A stretch of DNA of 64,000 nt from Henricia sp. BOLD:AAB3569 (Eukaryota > Echinodermata > Asteroidea > Spinulosida > Echinasteridae). Location: the NCBI GenBank assembly GCA_037783545.1, contig JBBELK010001246.1:1-64000 (forward strand). Reading direction: 5' to 3'. How positions within the stretch are numbered: position 1 is the first letter of the stretch; the number at the start of each line of letters is the position of its first letter. Below, one piece after another: positions 1 through 11,943 of this stretch. Under the pieces are notes generated by a model that saw only the letters and a list, made by a program, of their open reading frames with translations, was not told where the DNA came from and made no database searches. The translations under genes and the position numbers were made by a program.

Positions 1-512
1 TAAAATATAAAGTCAATCCGACCATCCATGGGCACCATGGGGAGCCAAAAATGAAAAAAAGATACCACGATAATCAACACTGAGGGTTTTCGGGGAGCGA
101 CATCTCGTAAAGGAAACGTGGTACCGTACTTTTGATAACAGAATCATGCAGATTTGATGCCATTCTATGTGTAGATCAATTTTCAGGTAAAAATTCCCAA
201 GAATTTTTGAGATACAGGCCTCCAAAAATGTAAAAAACTTTAATGGCACGGCTATGATTGGGAAAATGTGGGTAGGGTAGGCATTTTCTGAGGGTCACAT
301 CTCAGCAACGAGTTGGAGTTGGCCTCTAAAATTGTGTATATACATGTTCACGACATAGGTTGAAGTATTTTTAGAAAAAGTTTCGTCCAAATCCGAGTCG
401 GACCCCTGACAACCTCTAGGTGATTTCACACGGAATGACCATTGACATTTTAACATACAAAGTTGGTAATTAGTATTAAAGGCATTGTTGCCGGCTTGCA
501 TGGGTGTGTGCT

Positions 513-1037
513 TTAAAGGCAGTATACATCATTGGTAATCTCGAAAATCAGAAATGTTCACAGATTTACGCCTAACTTACACAATATAAACATGATGACC
601 GTAGACAACTTCCCCTGGAATGGTTTTGTCTAAAGTGCTATAGTCTTTGAGAAATAAGTAAAACAATTAGTTTTCGTCTCATGAGACGAAAATTCAATTC
701 GCCCCAAAACCATTTCGCCCAAGTGCCATTTCGCCCCAAACGACTTCGCCCGAGTGCCATTTCGCCCCAAATTACTTCGTCCAAACACAACATCGCCCAA
801 ATGCCACTACGCCCCAAAACCACTTTGTGCACAGGCCGTGGTTCAGGGCGAAATGGTTCTGGGCGAAGTGGTTTTGGGGCGAATTGACTGCAAACCCTTT
901 TTTGACTGTTTTCTAAAAAGTTAGACGAAGTACGGAGCTGGTTTTTGCTCAGGTTGGTTTTAATCATGCATATCTTCAATCACACGGGGGGATAAAACTA
1001 TTTGTAACAGTTTACCAATCATGTATACTATCTTTAA
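513..1037. mobile_element. TTAA-flanked MITE (Kolobok-like), copy A
   Basis: The element is bounded by TTAA at 513-516 and 1034-1037. Its ends are inverted repeats of about 30 bp that begin TTTAAAGGCAGTATACATCA on the left and read TTTAAAGATAGTATACATGA in reverse from the right. TTAA targets followed by AAAGG-type ends are known from Kolobok/T2-type MITEs; piggyBac also uses TTAA but its ends normally start CCC. No transposase is present. It contains a nested inverted repeat of TTCGCCC words (671-890). Its counterpart at 6731-7255 shows that it predates the segmental duplication. Confidence 0.65.
671..890. repeat. Inverted TTCGCCC repeat with 22-bp perfect palindrome, copy A
   Basis: A perfect 22-bp palindrome (ttttcgtctc/atgagacgaaaa) occupies 671-692. 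It is followed by irregular short repeats of the form TTCGCCC(C/A)AA-N. The right end (about 858-888) is the inverted form of the left end (694-721), sharing about 28 bp with one or two mismatches. The structure could fold into a cruciform and may be a small element nested in the surrounding TTAA MITE. Open frames across it (113 and 68 codons) are low-complexity artefacts of the repeat. Confidence 0.75.
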
Positions 1038-1349
1038 AGCCGCAATACATCATTTGCAATACAAAATATTCTGCAAAATTTTTGTTTACCATTCATTCAA
1101 CAAAAAAATCATGCATGGATGTTTTTTTTCAGATTTTCTAAAGTATTATTGCATCTATGTGGCTGAAATTTCTACAAGGTGGCTTATCAATATTATTCTT
1201 TTAATTAGTTATGTTGTAATGCTGTTGTTCCTATTTTCAAAAGTTTTCCTTTTCAATTCCCTGAGGAGTACATGTATGTTGCCTATGCGCATATTGAAAT
1301 ATAATTTATGGCATCGTGTCTTGCCTGAGGGCATGCGCAGAATGCACGG

Positions 1350-1395
1350 GCCGGGAGTCGAACCCACAGTCTATACTTTTAGCCAACGTCTTACA
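1350..1395 (-). repeat. tRNA-like SINE head, truncated, copy A
   Basis: On the minus strand a B-box-like stretch (gggttcgactcccggcc) follows a variable-arm-like segment, matching the fuller tRNA-like sequence at 7561-7636. Here the A-box half is missing: copy A joins cttaca directly to ttaagcg, skipping about 160 bp present in copy B. A deletion at the short shared word ca explains this. Confidence 0.55.
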
Positions 1396-2304
1396 TTAAG
1401 CGATTGAGTACCACAAAAGAGAATGCTGTCATGTAATCGAGTTTGGTTTTTAGATGTGCATAATTGATCGCGACATCCCTTAAAGTTGTCATTAAATTTT
1501 TAAAGATGTACGATTAACGATGCTATGTCCCTGGGGGTACCATGGTAACCATTGTTGGTGATATTTAATTAGCCTATGTGGTGTATTTCCACAAAGTACA
1601 TTCCCCGTAATTTAAGGTAAAACATGATTAGTTTTTCAGATTGAAGCAAACCAATTTGTGAGTTGCAGTTAATGTTTTAAACAAAACACTTGAGTATGGT
1701 GGCGTACAAGGGACATCGCAAACCGCAAATATCTTGGCAAATATTTTCAGTCGCAAATTTTGTCGCAAATATCTTTGCAAATATTTACTACGTCGTACAT
1801 TTCTTCGCAAATATGTTTGCAAATGTCGTACATTTTTGTCACATACTTTGTTGCATACTTGGCATGCCTAAGTGAGACGTTTTTGGCCAAACAAAAATAG
1901 AGGGTCTATTAACTAACGCGCGTCGCCAAAATAAATTTGGGAAACTGGCTTTCAAGCCTACTAGCTTCCAACAAATACAATAAAGTATGCAACGAAAACT
2001 GTATGATTATTTGCGAAGATATTTGAGAAAAGAAATACGACATGGCAAATATTTCCAAAGATATTTGCAAAGAAATGCACGACATCGTTAAGCGTTGCGC
2101 GTCTAATATGTATGCAAATTTTGCATTTAAAGATCTCCATTTCTAGACATATCAAGTTAACATTTAATCCCGAAATTGAAATATTTACATTTCTAATGAA
2201 AGAAAAAGCATACAGGGCAAAGATGTGGTTCTTTGTTCACTTGGGAAATTGTCGAATTGTCGTTGGAGGTATTGTTGCATCGCCGATTATAGCTTGAAGC
2301 CTTA

Positions 2305-3254
2305 TACCCCAGTCACAATTAGCTTGCGGTGGGTTTGCGAGTAGTTTGCGACGGATTTTTAGGCATTTTCGGCCGGCGCCCCACGGGACTCCTTGCGGCT
2401 GCCGGGTCATTTTTGTGCATCGGGCGGGCATCGAGTTACTTTTAAATCGGATTGTAAACCTGGTGCGGCGTTTCGCATCGCAAACTGATCGCCACTAAAT
2501 CGATCGATGCCTGACCGATGTCCGGCAGGGCATCGCACACATCGGGCGGGCGCCGGGCCAATATTTGGACAACCCAGACAATCCATATATCGACCAGGCG
2601 CCGCCCAGACGCCGCTCAGACGCCGGACGGACCCTTCCCGGCGTCCGGCCGACTTGGCGGCGCCCGGCCGGCGTCTGGCCGACCAGCCACTTGGGCTCGC
2701 AGGTGCCCAAAAGCGCTGTGGATGTGGCCGCAAGCGCTGTGGAGGTATTAACGGCATTTTCTTCTTTGTCTTCTTGTTTCTTCGTCTCGTAGAGTGCTCC
2801 TAGAGAAAGGTCGAAGTGAATAAAGAAGGTCAGAGGAGCGCCGCTATATATACCTCACCCCTAAATTGACAACCGGCCGCCAGATCGCGGCCGTTGATCG
2901 CTGGCCACTCGACAGGCACACTACAGATGCCCGTCCGGCCGCCGTACGGCCTATAAGAATTGGCCGGCACCCTGCCGGATACCGCAGGGGTATCGCAGGG
3001 ACATAGGCAGGACATCGGACGAGTGCCTGCCGGACACCGGCCGAAAAACGGGCCAAGAATTCGACCCCATTTCCAGGAAAGTCGGCCGATCGCCGGCCGG
3101 CGACACCCCGGGCCCCGTCATGGCAGCGTGCGGGGCACTTTTAATTGTGACTGTGACCGCCCTATCGCGCGATCTTTCGCCGACCTCTACACGCCGGCCG
3201 ATGCCTATAAATCGCACACGCCGCCCGGCCTCCGCTTTAATTGTGACTTAGGTA
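2305..3254. mobile_element. PIF/Harbinger-like non-autonomous DNA transposon (950 bp)
   Basis: The termini are imperfect 17-bp inverted repeats, TACCCCAGTCACAATTA on the left and TACCTAAGTCACAATTA in reverse from the right. They are flanked by the 3-bp duplication TTA at 2302-2304 and 3255-3257. Copy B carries the empty site gccTTAtatggg at 8661-8672 with a single TTA (8664-8666), so the insertion came after the duplication. A 3-bp TTA/TAA duplication is the hallmark of PIF/Harbinger elements. The interior is strikingly GC- and CpG-rich (gccgg and gcccggccg words) against AT-rich flanks and has no transposase; frames near 100 codons on both strands are GC artefacts. A second copy of the terminal word (cttttaattgtgact) lies near 3138. 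Confidence 0.8.
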
Positions 3255-3491
3255 TTATATGGGTCAGTATATGAAAAAGGAAAACATTCCAATTGGTAAA
3301 TGTAGGGGAAAAAGCGGTTCTTGCGAATCTGAAATAAAAGTGAATACGTCACCCTTTGTGTGTTACCAAGGTTACTGGGTCTACACTAAAACCAGTAAAC
3401 TGTTTACCAGTGCTTTACCAATGGGCGTTTCAGATTACCAGTGAATGTTTAGACCCAGTCACCATGCTGTCAATTGACGTTACGCTTTAGA

Positions 3492-3583
3492 CACTATGAG
3501 CAACTAACAATGGAAATTGGGCACAAACTATTGTTATTTAACAATGGTGTGTGCCCAATTTCCATTGTTAGTTGCTCATAGTG
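3492..3583. mobile_element. CACTA-type palindromic MITE (92 bp)
   Basis: The element begins CACTATGAGCAACTAACAAT and ends with its exact reverse complement, giving arms of about 33 bp around a short loop. It is flanked by AGA on both sides (3489-3491 and 3584-3586). Copy B has the uninterrupted site ctttAGAggtc at 8911-8920. Ends starting CACTA plus a 3-bp target duplication are diagnostic of the CACTA (En/Spm) superfamily. The near-perfect arms suggest a recent insertion. Confidence 0.85.
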
Positions 3584-4077
3584 AGAGGTCTACATACCCT
3601 TTGCACCCGGTGGTCATAACAGATGGAAGTTTTTTATATGCTGTAACAATCGCCCCACAAAGAAAGTGCCCACTTGTACATGATGCACGGTGACAATGTG
3701 ACTGTCACCCACATATGTTTGCAGCAAACTAGCTGTAATGTGCATTAGGTTTTCTCTATATTGCGCAATGCACCTGCAGTCGTCAATGCTCAAGACTAAT
3801 TGTGTAATGCAAACAGTACACATATTTTCCGATGACTTTAGCATTTTTTCATCATTTAAAAAGAAAAATGTAGCGAAATGTAGCTGTAATCTTTCCACCC
3901 TCGCGGTGTTATTCGGTTACTAAATATACAATATTGTCAGGAAAAAACTCCAGAAAAATCCTGTTTACTCAGAAAAATTGCTGTTCTGTCGAGTTTACTC
4001 AAAAGGCGATCATTTTAGACCAAATATGACCCTATTTTCCAACTGATCCATTAAACGGCGACTTGTATTTGAGTCTA

Positions 4078-4497
4078 GATTCCACTAACATATAAATATT
4101 CATCAATGAACCCCAAATTGACGATTTCATTGGATTAAATAATGATAAATAAAATACAATTTTATATTAAAATTAAATAATTAAAATTGGACGTGCCATC
4201 CAATCACAAAAGGCGTGACGATAATTTAAATGCCACTACGTACGCCAACAAAAACTGGATGGAGTGCATAAACATATGTTCCCCTGCCATGAGCGCCCGT
4301 GCATAGACTGGTTCCCGCTCCACATATTCCACATACAACGACTGAATTTGAGGACCGGCTACCGTGGTGTTTAAAATAGCAATAAGCATTACGTCATGCA
4401 TTTATTTTTAGAAGCGCGTAACCGTTAATTTTCAAAGCGCGCTGCGCGCTACGGCACGAGTGCATAACAATTTAAAAGGGGTTATTCCATATTTGAC
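4078..4497. other. Copy-A-specific 420-bp segment, no gene seen
   Basis: This AT-rich stretch occupies the place where copy B has the unrelated insert 9377-10605. It contains a short GC palindromic patch (agcgcgctgcgcgct near 4435) and no supported reading frame. Either it was deleted in copy B when that insert arrived, or it is itself an insertion. Confidence 0.5.
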
Positions 4498-5783
4498 CAA
4501 TAAACATTTAATATATTAACCTTAAAATATTACACATGCCCATTTTAATATACATGTAGCATCAAAAAGCAAAGTAAAACCTTGTCTGCATCACCCAGTG
4601 AGCTCCATACGTGCACTCGACTTCAACTCAAATTCTCGAAACAATGACGAATCGTACCCGACGATTAACGATAACATCCGGACGTGCATTTGGGTAACTT
4701 TGGGAACCTTCGGAAAAAGGAGGAATTCCTCCTGTTTCAATATGGCGGACAAACATGTATACTGGCGGTTGCCGGACCTTAAAATCAGTCTAGTGATCGA
4801 ATGTTTTGGTCCGGGAACCAGACTAGCCCGTGCAAAGGGTCTATCGCCACAATTTGATACATGTATGTAAGTTCCACTTTTCTACCGATTCATTTCTGAC
4901 TCCAGCCTGTTCCGCATGAATAGCGTCTGGTGTACTGAAGTACTTCCTCTCACATGCACACTTAGTATCCACTTGACCAAACCACATTTTTTTTGCTATG
5001 TGATGCACGCAGTAGGTGTGAAGTACAGAACCAATACCGTGTTCACCAAGGAGAGAATGACAAAGCACAACACTGTTTGGCAATGGCGTGCACGTCACGT
5101 AACAACAACGTAAACTGAACCTCTGTTTGAAAGATTGGGGTCTTGCAAAAAGCAGCCCAGAACAACCATATCATCCACCTACATTGATTCAGACATGTAA
5201 AACTAGTCCTCCATAACGCTTGTATGAAATTTAAAAGAAAATAACAAAATGGTCCTATAAAAGTGCTCCAAATTGCCTATTCACCCTCTATACCGTATTA
5301 CAAGTTCAATGGACCAGTTGCGTGATACAAATGTAGATTTGCATATATAGTCCTGCCTTCGCGCTATGGCGCTCGCGTATAAGAGAGTCGTGCACCAGAC
5401 TACCAGGCCGTTGGCAACGTACGTATGCCGGCCATGTATTATATATATGCACGATTGCGGCAGAGCGAGAGTCGCTGATGCACGTGCGTTTTTTCGGAAC
5501 GCTGTATAACAGCAGTGCTTATTCCCTCACATTTTGCCAACAAATCGTAAATTTCTGACGATGGACCAACGAATGGATCAGACTGTGGCTGCATTTCATC
5601 CTATTTCAAGTCAAGTTCGCTGTCGTGCACGTCTCTCTTCGTTCGGATCAATCGGCAACTTCAAACCAGTCACAAAACTCAAAATCCTCACTCCACTTTC
5701 TTGAAGTTATCGTTGCAGTTTGGAAACGTTCTAGCTTTCAAAGTTGACATACATTTAAAGTCAAACAACACGTTGTAACTCGT

Positions 5784-6250
5784 AACTCCAGACAGACCAC
5801 CCCTAATGACCGGTCTGATGAACAGTATGCACACAAAGCTCATGACAAAATCAAAGCATAATGGCCGATACACTCTCCTAGGATCTTGATGATCCTTTTG
5901 AAAAATGTATCTTTCCAAAGTGAAACTTAAGGTACATGTAATTAAACATTACTTTTCACTACATGTACCCTTCCAGGTACAAGTACCACAGAGACCGGGA
6001 TTCTAGCCACCAACCTGTGGATTTAACCAAAATCTTGGATTCATCAGTCTCTTACAGTACACCACTCAGTTGTTGTGCCCCAATAACATATTATACTTAT
6101 AGTATGCACACAAATCTACTGTAGAAGAGGAGGTTCATTTTGCCATTTTTCTTTGCGAACCCTCTTTTAAGCATTGACCACGCCCCCGAAAAGGGTAGAA
6201 TTGCTTTGCCCTTGATATAAAGCAAACCCATGTGCCTATATTATGTGTGC
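5784..6250. other. Spacer between duplication copies, nothing recognised
   Basis: These 467 bp have no counterpart inside either duplication copy. They hold tacatgta-type words and a 76-codon minus frame (5688-5918) without recognisable motifs. I see no gene or element. Confidence 0.5.
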
Positions 6251-6730
6251 ATATAAAATATAAAGTAAATCCGACCATCTATGGGCACCATGGGGAGCCA
6301 AAAAATGAAAAAAAGATACCTCGATAATCAACACTTAGGGTTTTCGGGGAGCGACATCTCGTAAAGGAAACGTGGTACCGTACTTTTGATAACATAATCA
6401 TGCAGATTTGATGCCATTCTATGTGTAGCTCAATTTTCAGGTAAAAATTCCCAAGCATTTTTGAGATACAGGCCTCCAAAAATGTAAAAAACTTTAATGG
6501 CACGGCTATGATTGGGAAAATGTGGGTGGGGTAGGCATTTTCTGAGGGTCACATCTCAGCAACGAGTTGGAGTTGGCCTCTAAAATTGTGTACATGTTCA
6601 CGACATAGGTCGAGTCGGACCCCTGACAACCTCTAGGTGATTTCACACGGAATGACCTTTGACATGTTAACATACAAAGTTGGTAATTAGTGTTAAAGGC
6701 CATTGTTGCCGGCTTGCATGGGTGTGTGCT

Positions 6731-7255
6731 TTAAAGGCAGTATACATCATTGGTAATCTCGAAAATCATAAATGTTCACAGATTTACGCCTAACTTACAC
6801 AATATAAACATGATGACCGTAGAAAACTTCCCCTGGAATGGTTTTGTCTTAAGTGCTATAGTCTTTGAGAAATTAGTAAAACAATTAGTTTTCGTCTCAT
6901 GAGACGAAAATTCAATTCGCCCCAAAACCATTTCGCCCAAGTGCCATTTCGCCCCAAACGACTTCGCCCGAGTGCCATTTTGCCCCAAATTACTTCGTCC
7001 AAACACAACATCGCCCAAATGCCACTACGCCCCAAAACCACTTCGTGCACAGGCCGTGGTTCAGGGCGAAATGGTTCTGGGCGAAGTGGTTTTGGGGCGA
7101 AATGACTGCAAACCCTTTTTTGACTGTTTTCTAAAAAGTTAGACGAAGTACGGAGCTGGTTTTTGCTCAGGTTGGTTTTAATCATGCATATCTTCAATCA
7201 CACGGGGGGATAAAACTATTTGTAACAGTTTACCAATCATGTATACTATCCTTAA
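6731..7255. mobile_element. TTAA-flanked MITE (Kolobok-like), copy B
   Basis: This is the duplicate of 513-1037, bounded by TTAA at 6731-6734 and 7252-7255 with the same terminal inverted repeats (TTAAAGGCAGTATACATCAT). It includes the nested TTCGCCC inverted repeat and the 22-bp palindrome at 6889-6910. Confidence 0.65.
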
Positions 7256-7560
7256 AGCCGCAATACATCATTTGCAATACGAAATATTCTGCAGAATTTT
7301 TGTTTACCATTCATTCAACAAAAAAATCATGCATGGATGGTTTTTTTCAGATTTTCTAAAGTATTATTGCATCTATGTGGCTGAAATTTCTACAAGGTGG
7401 CTTATCAATATTATTCTTTTAATTAGTTATGTTGTAATGCTGTTGTTCCTATTTTCAAAAGTTTTCCTTTTCAATTCCCTGAGGAGTATGTTGCCTATGC
7501 GCATATTGAAATATAATTTATGGCATCGTGTCTTGCCTGAGGGCATGCGCAGAATGCACG

Positions 7561-7636
7561 GGCCGGGAGTCGAACCAACAGTCTGTACTTTTAGCCAACG
7601 TCTTACAGTCGGTCTGCTGCACCACTCGGCCGTGGT
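7561..7636 (-). repeat. tRNA-derived SINE head (type II tRNA-like)
   Basis: On the minus strand an A box (gccgagtggtgcagcaga), an anticodon-arm-like stem, a variable-arm-like segment and a B box (ggttcgactcc) occur in tRNA order. The long variable region resembles Ser/Leu-type tRNAs. The anticodon loop and acceptor stem do not pair cleanly, so this is a tRNA pseudogene or SINE head rather than a working tRNA. Confidence 0.55.
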
Positions 7637-9376
7637 AAACCACGAAAACAAGCATTAGCAAAATAAATCATTAACATTTTAAAAGTACAAAGTGGGTCAT
7701 TAGTATAATGCTTATTCAAGCCACTGCTTGCGTGGGCAATCAAGTGCATCGTGGCGACATGGCTACTCGCATTAAGCGATTGAGTACCACAACAGAGTTT
7801 GTAATCGAGTTTGGTTTTTAGATGTGCATAATTGATCGCGACAGCCCTTATAAATAAAAAGTTGTCATTAAATTTTAAAGATGTACGATTAACGATGCTA
7901 TGTCCCTGGGGGTACCATGGTAACCATTGTCGGTGATATTTAATTAGCCTAGGCCTAAGTGGTGTATTTCCACAAATTACATTCCCCGTAATTTAAGGTA
8001 AAACATGATTAGTTTTACCGTTCTGTCATTTTCAGAAGCAGACCAATTTGTGGGTTGCAGTTAATGTTTTAATCGCAAACCGCAAATATCTTGGCAAATA
8101 ATTACAATGTCGCAAATTTTGTCGCAAATAAAGTTTGCAAATATTTACTACGTCGTACTTTGCAAATATGTTTGCAAATATTTTCGATGTAGTACATTTT
8201 GTCACATACTTTGTTGCATACTTGGCATGCCTAAGTGAGACGTTTTTGGCCCAAAAAATAGAGGGTCTATTAACTAACGCGCGTCGCCCAAAAAAAATTG
8301 GGAAAACTGGCTTTTAAGCCTACTAGCTTCCAACAAAATACAATAAAGTATGCAACGAAAACTGTATGATTATTTGCGAAGATATTTGAGAAAAAAAATA
8401 CGACATGGCAAATATTTGCAAAGATATTTGCAAAGAAATGCACGACATCGTTAAGCGTTGCGCGTCAAGTATGTCTGCAAATTTTGCATTTAAAGATCTC
8501 CATTTCTAGACATATCAAGTTAACATTAAATCCCGAAATTGAAATATTTACATTTCTAATGAAAGAAAAGGCATACAGGGCAAAGATGTGGTTCTTTGTT
8601 CACTTGGGAAATTGTCGATTGTCGTTGGAGGTATTGTTGCGTCACCGATTATAGCTTGAAGCCTTATATGGGTCAGTATATGAAAAAGGAAAACATTCAT
8701 AGGCCTACTGGTTAAATTTGGTAAATGTAGGGGAAAAAGCGGTTCTTGAGAATCTGAAATAAAAGTGAATACGTCACCCTTTGTGTGTTACCAAGGTTAC
8801 TGGTTCTACACTAAAACCAGTAAACTGTTTACCAGTGCTTTACCAATGGGCGTTTCAGATTACCAGCGAATGTTTAGACCCAGTCACCATGCTGTCAACT
8901 GACGTTACGCTTTAGAGGTCTACATACCCTTTGCACCGGTGGTCATAACAGATGGAAGTTTTTTTTTTATATGCTGTAACAATCGCCCCACAAAGTGCCC
9001 ACTATGCACGGTGACAATGTGACTGTCCCCCACATATGTTTGCAGCAAACTGGCTGTAATGTGCATTAGGTTTTTTTTCTATATTGCGCAATGCATCTGC
9101 AGTCGTCAATGCTCAAGACTAATTGTGTAATGCAAACAGTACACATATTTTCCGATGACTTTAGCATTTTTTCATCATTTAAAAAAAAAAATGTAGCGAA
9201 ATGTAGCTGTCATCTTTCCACCCTCGCGGTGTTATTCGGTTACTAAATATACGATATTGTCAGGAAAAAAACTCAAGAAAACTCCTGTTTACTCAGAAAA
9301 ATTGCTGTTCTGTCGAGTTTACTCAAAAGGCGAAAATTTTCCAACTGATCCATTAAACGGCGACTTGTATTTGAGC

Positions 9377-10605
9377 TAGTCTACACTGCAAAAAAATGCG
9401 GTGTTAAAATCTACACCACTGGTGTAACATTTGATTCTTCGTTGGTATCCATTTTGGGCAAGGATTTGGGTGTTAAGTAACACCAATTTGGGAATCGCAC
9501 TGATTTGGTCTAATTCCAGTCATACCAACGGCCACAATCGTCGCCAGTCCAGGTCAAGCAACCATCAAGACCACATACACGGATGCATCGTGTTTCAAAA
9601 TTATCCAACACCATTCCCAGAGACATACTGGCCACTCAAATGAGCAACGTTTACATCACACGGGAATCAGCGAAGGATTCACCACTATTCGGTTTCTAAA
9701 ATGTTTTATTCGTGCGAATAAAACACCCACTGGCTTGGTGTAATTCCAGTCATACCAAACGAGCACAATCGTTACCATACCAGTCCAGGTCAAGCAATCC
9801 TCAATACCACAGACACGGATGCAATCGTGTTTCAAAATTATCCAACACCATTCCCAGAGACATACTGGCCACTCAAATGAGCAACGTTTACATCACACGG
9901 GAATCAGCGAAGGATTCACCACTATTCGGTTTCTAAAATGTTTTATTCGTGCGAATAAAACACCCACTGGCTTGGTGTAATTCCAGTCATACCAAACGAG
10001 CACAATCGTTACCATACCAGTCCAGGTCAAGCAATCCTCAATACCACAGACACGGATGCAATCGTGTTTCAAAATTATCCAACACCATTCCCAGAGACAT
10101 ACTGGCCACTCAAATGAGCAACGTTTACATCACACGGGAATCAGCGAAGGATTCACCACTATTCGGTTTCTAAAATGTTTTATTCGTGCGAATAAAACAC
10201 CCACTGGCTTGGTGTAATTCCAGTCATACCAAACGAGCACAATCGTTACCATACCAGTCCAGGTCAAGCAATCCTCAATACCACAGACACGGATGCAATC
10301 GTGTTTCAAAATCATCCATCACCATTCCCAGAGACATACTGGCCACTTAAATGAACAACGTTTACATCACACGGGAATCAGCGAAGAATTCACCACTATT
10401 CGGTTTCTAAAATGTTTTATTCGTCCGAATAAAACACGCACTGGTCCGAGTCCAGTTATACCAAGCACAATCGTTACCAGTCCAGGTCAAGCAATCCTCA
10501 AGACCACAGACACGGATGCAATCGTGTTAACAACATTATCCGACGCCATTCCCAGAGACGTACTGGCCACTCAAGTGAGCAACGCTTACATCAACGGGAA
10601 TCAAC
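9377..10605. mobile_element. Unclassified insert with 237-bp tandem repeats
   Basis: The insert interrupts copy B of the duplication. Its left end begins near ctacactgcaaaaaaatgcg and has small inverted words (ggtgttaaaatctacacc). The body is about 4.6 direct repeats; repeats at 9712-9948 and 9949-10185 appear identical, while the outer ones are diverged. Each unit has a 20-bp palindrome (ttttattcg tg cgaataaaa). A 74-codon frame recurs in each unit only because the units are copies. Internal tandem repeats occur in some non-autonomous DNA elements, but I could not identify diagnostic termini. Confidence 0.6.
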
Positions 10606-11943
10606 CATAAACATTTAATATATTAACCTTAAAATATTGCACATGCCCATTATAATATACATATACATGTAGCATCAAAAAGCAAATTAAAACCTTGTCT
10701 GCATCACCCAGTGAGCTCCATGCGTGCACTCGACGTCAACTCAAATTCTCGAAACAATGACGAATCGTACCCGACGATTAACGATAACGTCCGGACGTGC
10801 ATTCGGGTAACTTTGGGAACCTTCGGAAAAAGGAGGAATTCCTCCTGTTTCAATATGGCGGACAAACATGTATACTGGCGGTTGCCGGACCTTAAAATCA
10901 GTCTAGTGATCGAATGTTTTGGTCCGGGAACCAGACTAGCCCGTGCAAAGGGTCTATCGCCACAATTTGATACATGTAAGTTCCACTTTTCTACCGATTC
11001 ATTTCTGACCCCAGCCTTTTGCGTGTTCCGCATGAATAACGTCTGGTGTACTGAAGTACTTCCTCTCACATGCACACTTAGTATCCACTTGACCAAACTA
11101 CATTTTGTTTGCTATGTGATGCACGCGGTAGGTGTGAAGTACAGAACCAATACCGTGTTCCCGGGGAGAGAATGACAAAGCACAACACTGTTTGGCAATG
11201 GCGTGCACGTCACGTAACAACAACGTAAACTGAACATCTGTTTGAAAGTGAAGAATTCGGGGCGACAGCCATTATGCAAATGTTAAAAGCAAAAAGCTTG
11301 GGGTCTTGCAAAAAGCAGCCCAGAACAACCATAGCATCCACTTACATTGATTCAGACGTGTAGAACTAGTCCTCCATAACGCTTGTATGAAATTAAAAAG
11401 AAAATAACAAAATGGTCCTATAAAAGTGCTCCAAATTGCCTATTCACCCTCTATACCGTGTTATAAGTTCAATGGACCAGTTGCGTGAAGATTTGCATAA
11501 ATCATATAGTCCTGCCTTCGCGCTGTGGCGCTCGCGTATCAGAGAGTCGTGCACCAGACTACCAGGCCGTTGGCAACGTACGTATGCCGGCCATGTATTA
11601 TATATATGCACGATTGCGGCAGAGCGAGAGTCGCTGATGCACGTGCGTTTTTCGGAACGCTGTATAACAGCAGTGCTTATTCCCTCACATTTTGCCAACA
11701 AATCGTAAATTTCTGACGATGGACCAACGAATGGATCAGACTGTGGCTGCATTTCATCCTATTTCAAGTCAAGTTCGCTGTCGTGCACGTCTCTCTTCGT
11801 TCGGATCAATCGGCAACTTCAAACCAGTCACAAAACTCAAAATCCTCACTCCACTTTCTTGAAGTTATCGTTGCAGTTTGGAAACGTTCTAGCTTTCAAA
11901 GTTGACATCCATTTAAAGTCAAACAACACGTTGTAACTCGTAA

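Larger units (their letters stand above)
1..5783 (+). repeat. Segmental duplication, copy A (left edge outside window)
   Basis: This segment aligns collinearly with 6251-11943 at roughly 95 percent identity by eye, from the first base of the window to the shared word ending ttgtaactcgtaa near 5783. The alignment is broken by insertions private to one copy: 2305-3254 and 3492-3583 in copy A, and the tRNA-like/intergenic piece 7607-7765 and the insert 9377-10605 in copy B. No convincing protein-coding gene was found in it; reading frames up to 154 codons lack conserved motifs and are matched by equally open antisense frames. It is an old direct duplication now used as a record of later insertions. 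Confidence 0.9.
6251..11943 (+). repeat. Segmental duplication, copy B
   Basis: This is the collinear direct copy of 1-5783. It preserves the empty target sites for the Harbinger-like (8664-8666) and CACTA-type (8914-8916) insertions of copy A, and it carries its own insert at 9377-10605. The right breakpoint is at ttgtaactcgtaa near 11943, after which the sequences diverge completely. No supported protein-coding gene is present. Confidence 0.9.

Noticed and set aside
638..979. 113-codon minus frames at 638-979 and 6856-7197
   Set aside because: They translate the inverted TTCGCCC repeat; similar low-complexity peptides appear on the other strand.
2407..3274. Frames of 98-116 codons on both strands
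   Set aside because: They are produced by the GC-rich interior of the Harbinger-like element, where stop codons are rare; no motif or preferred frame.
7561..7636. Functional tRNA gene
   Set aside because: Acceptor and anticodon stems do not pair and the counterpart in copy A is truncated; a SINE head or pseudogene fits better. The same applies to 35578-35641 and 61601-61670.
10711..11175. 154-codon plus frame in copy B
   Set aside because: Copy A breaks the same frame by small indels (stop at 4870), an antisense frame of 130 codons overlaps it, and no domain is visible.
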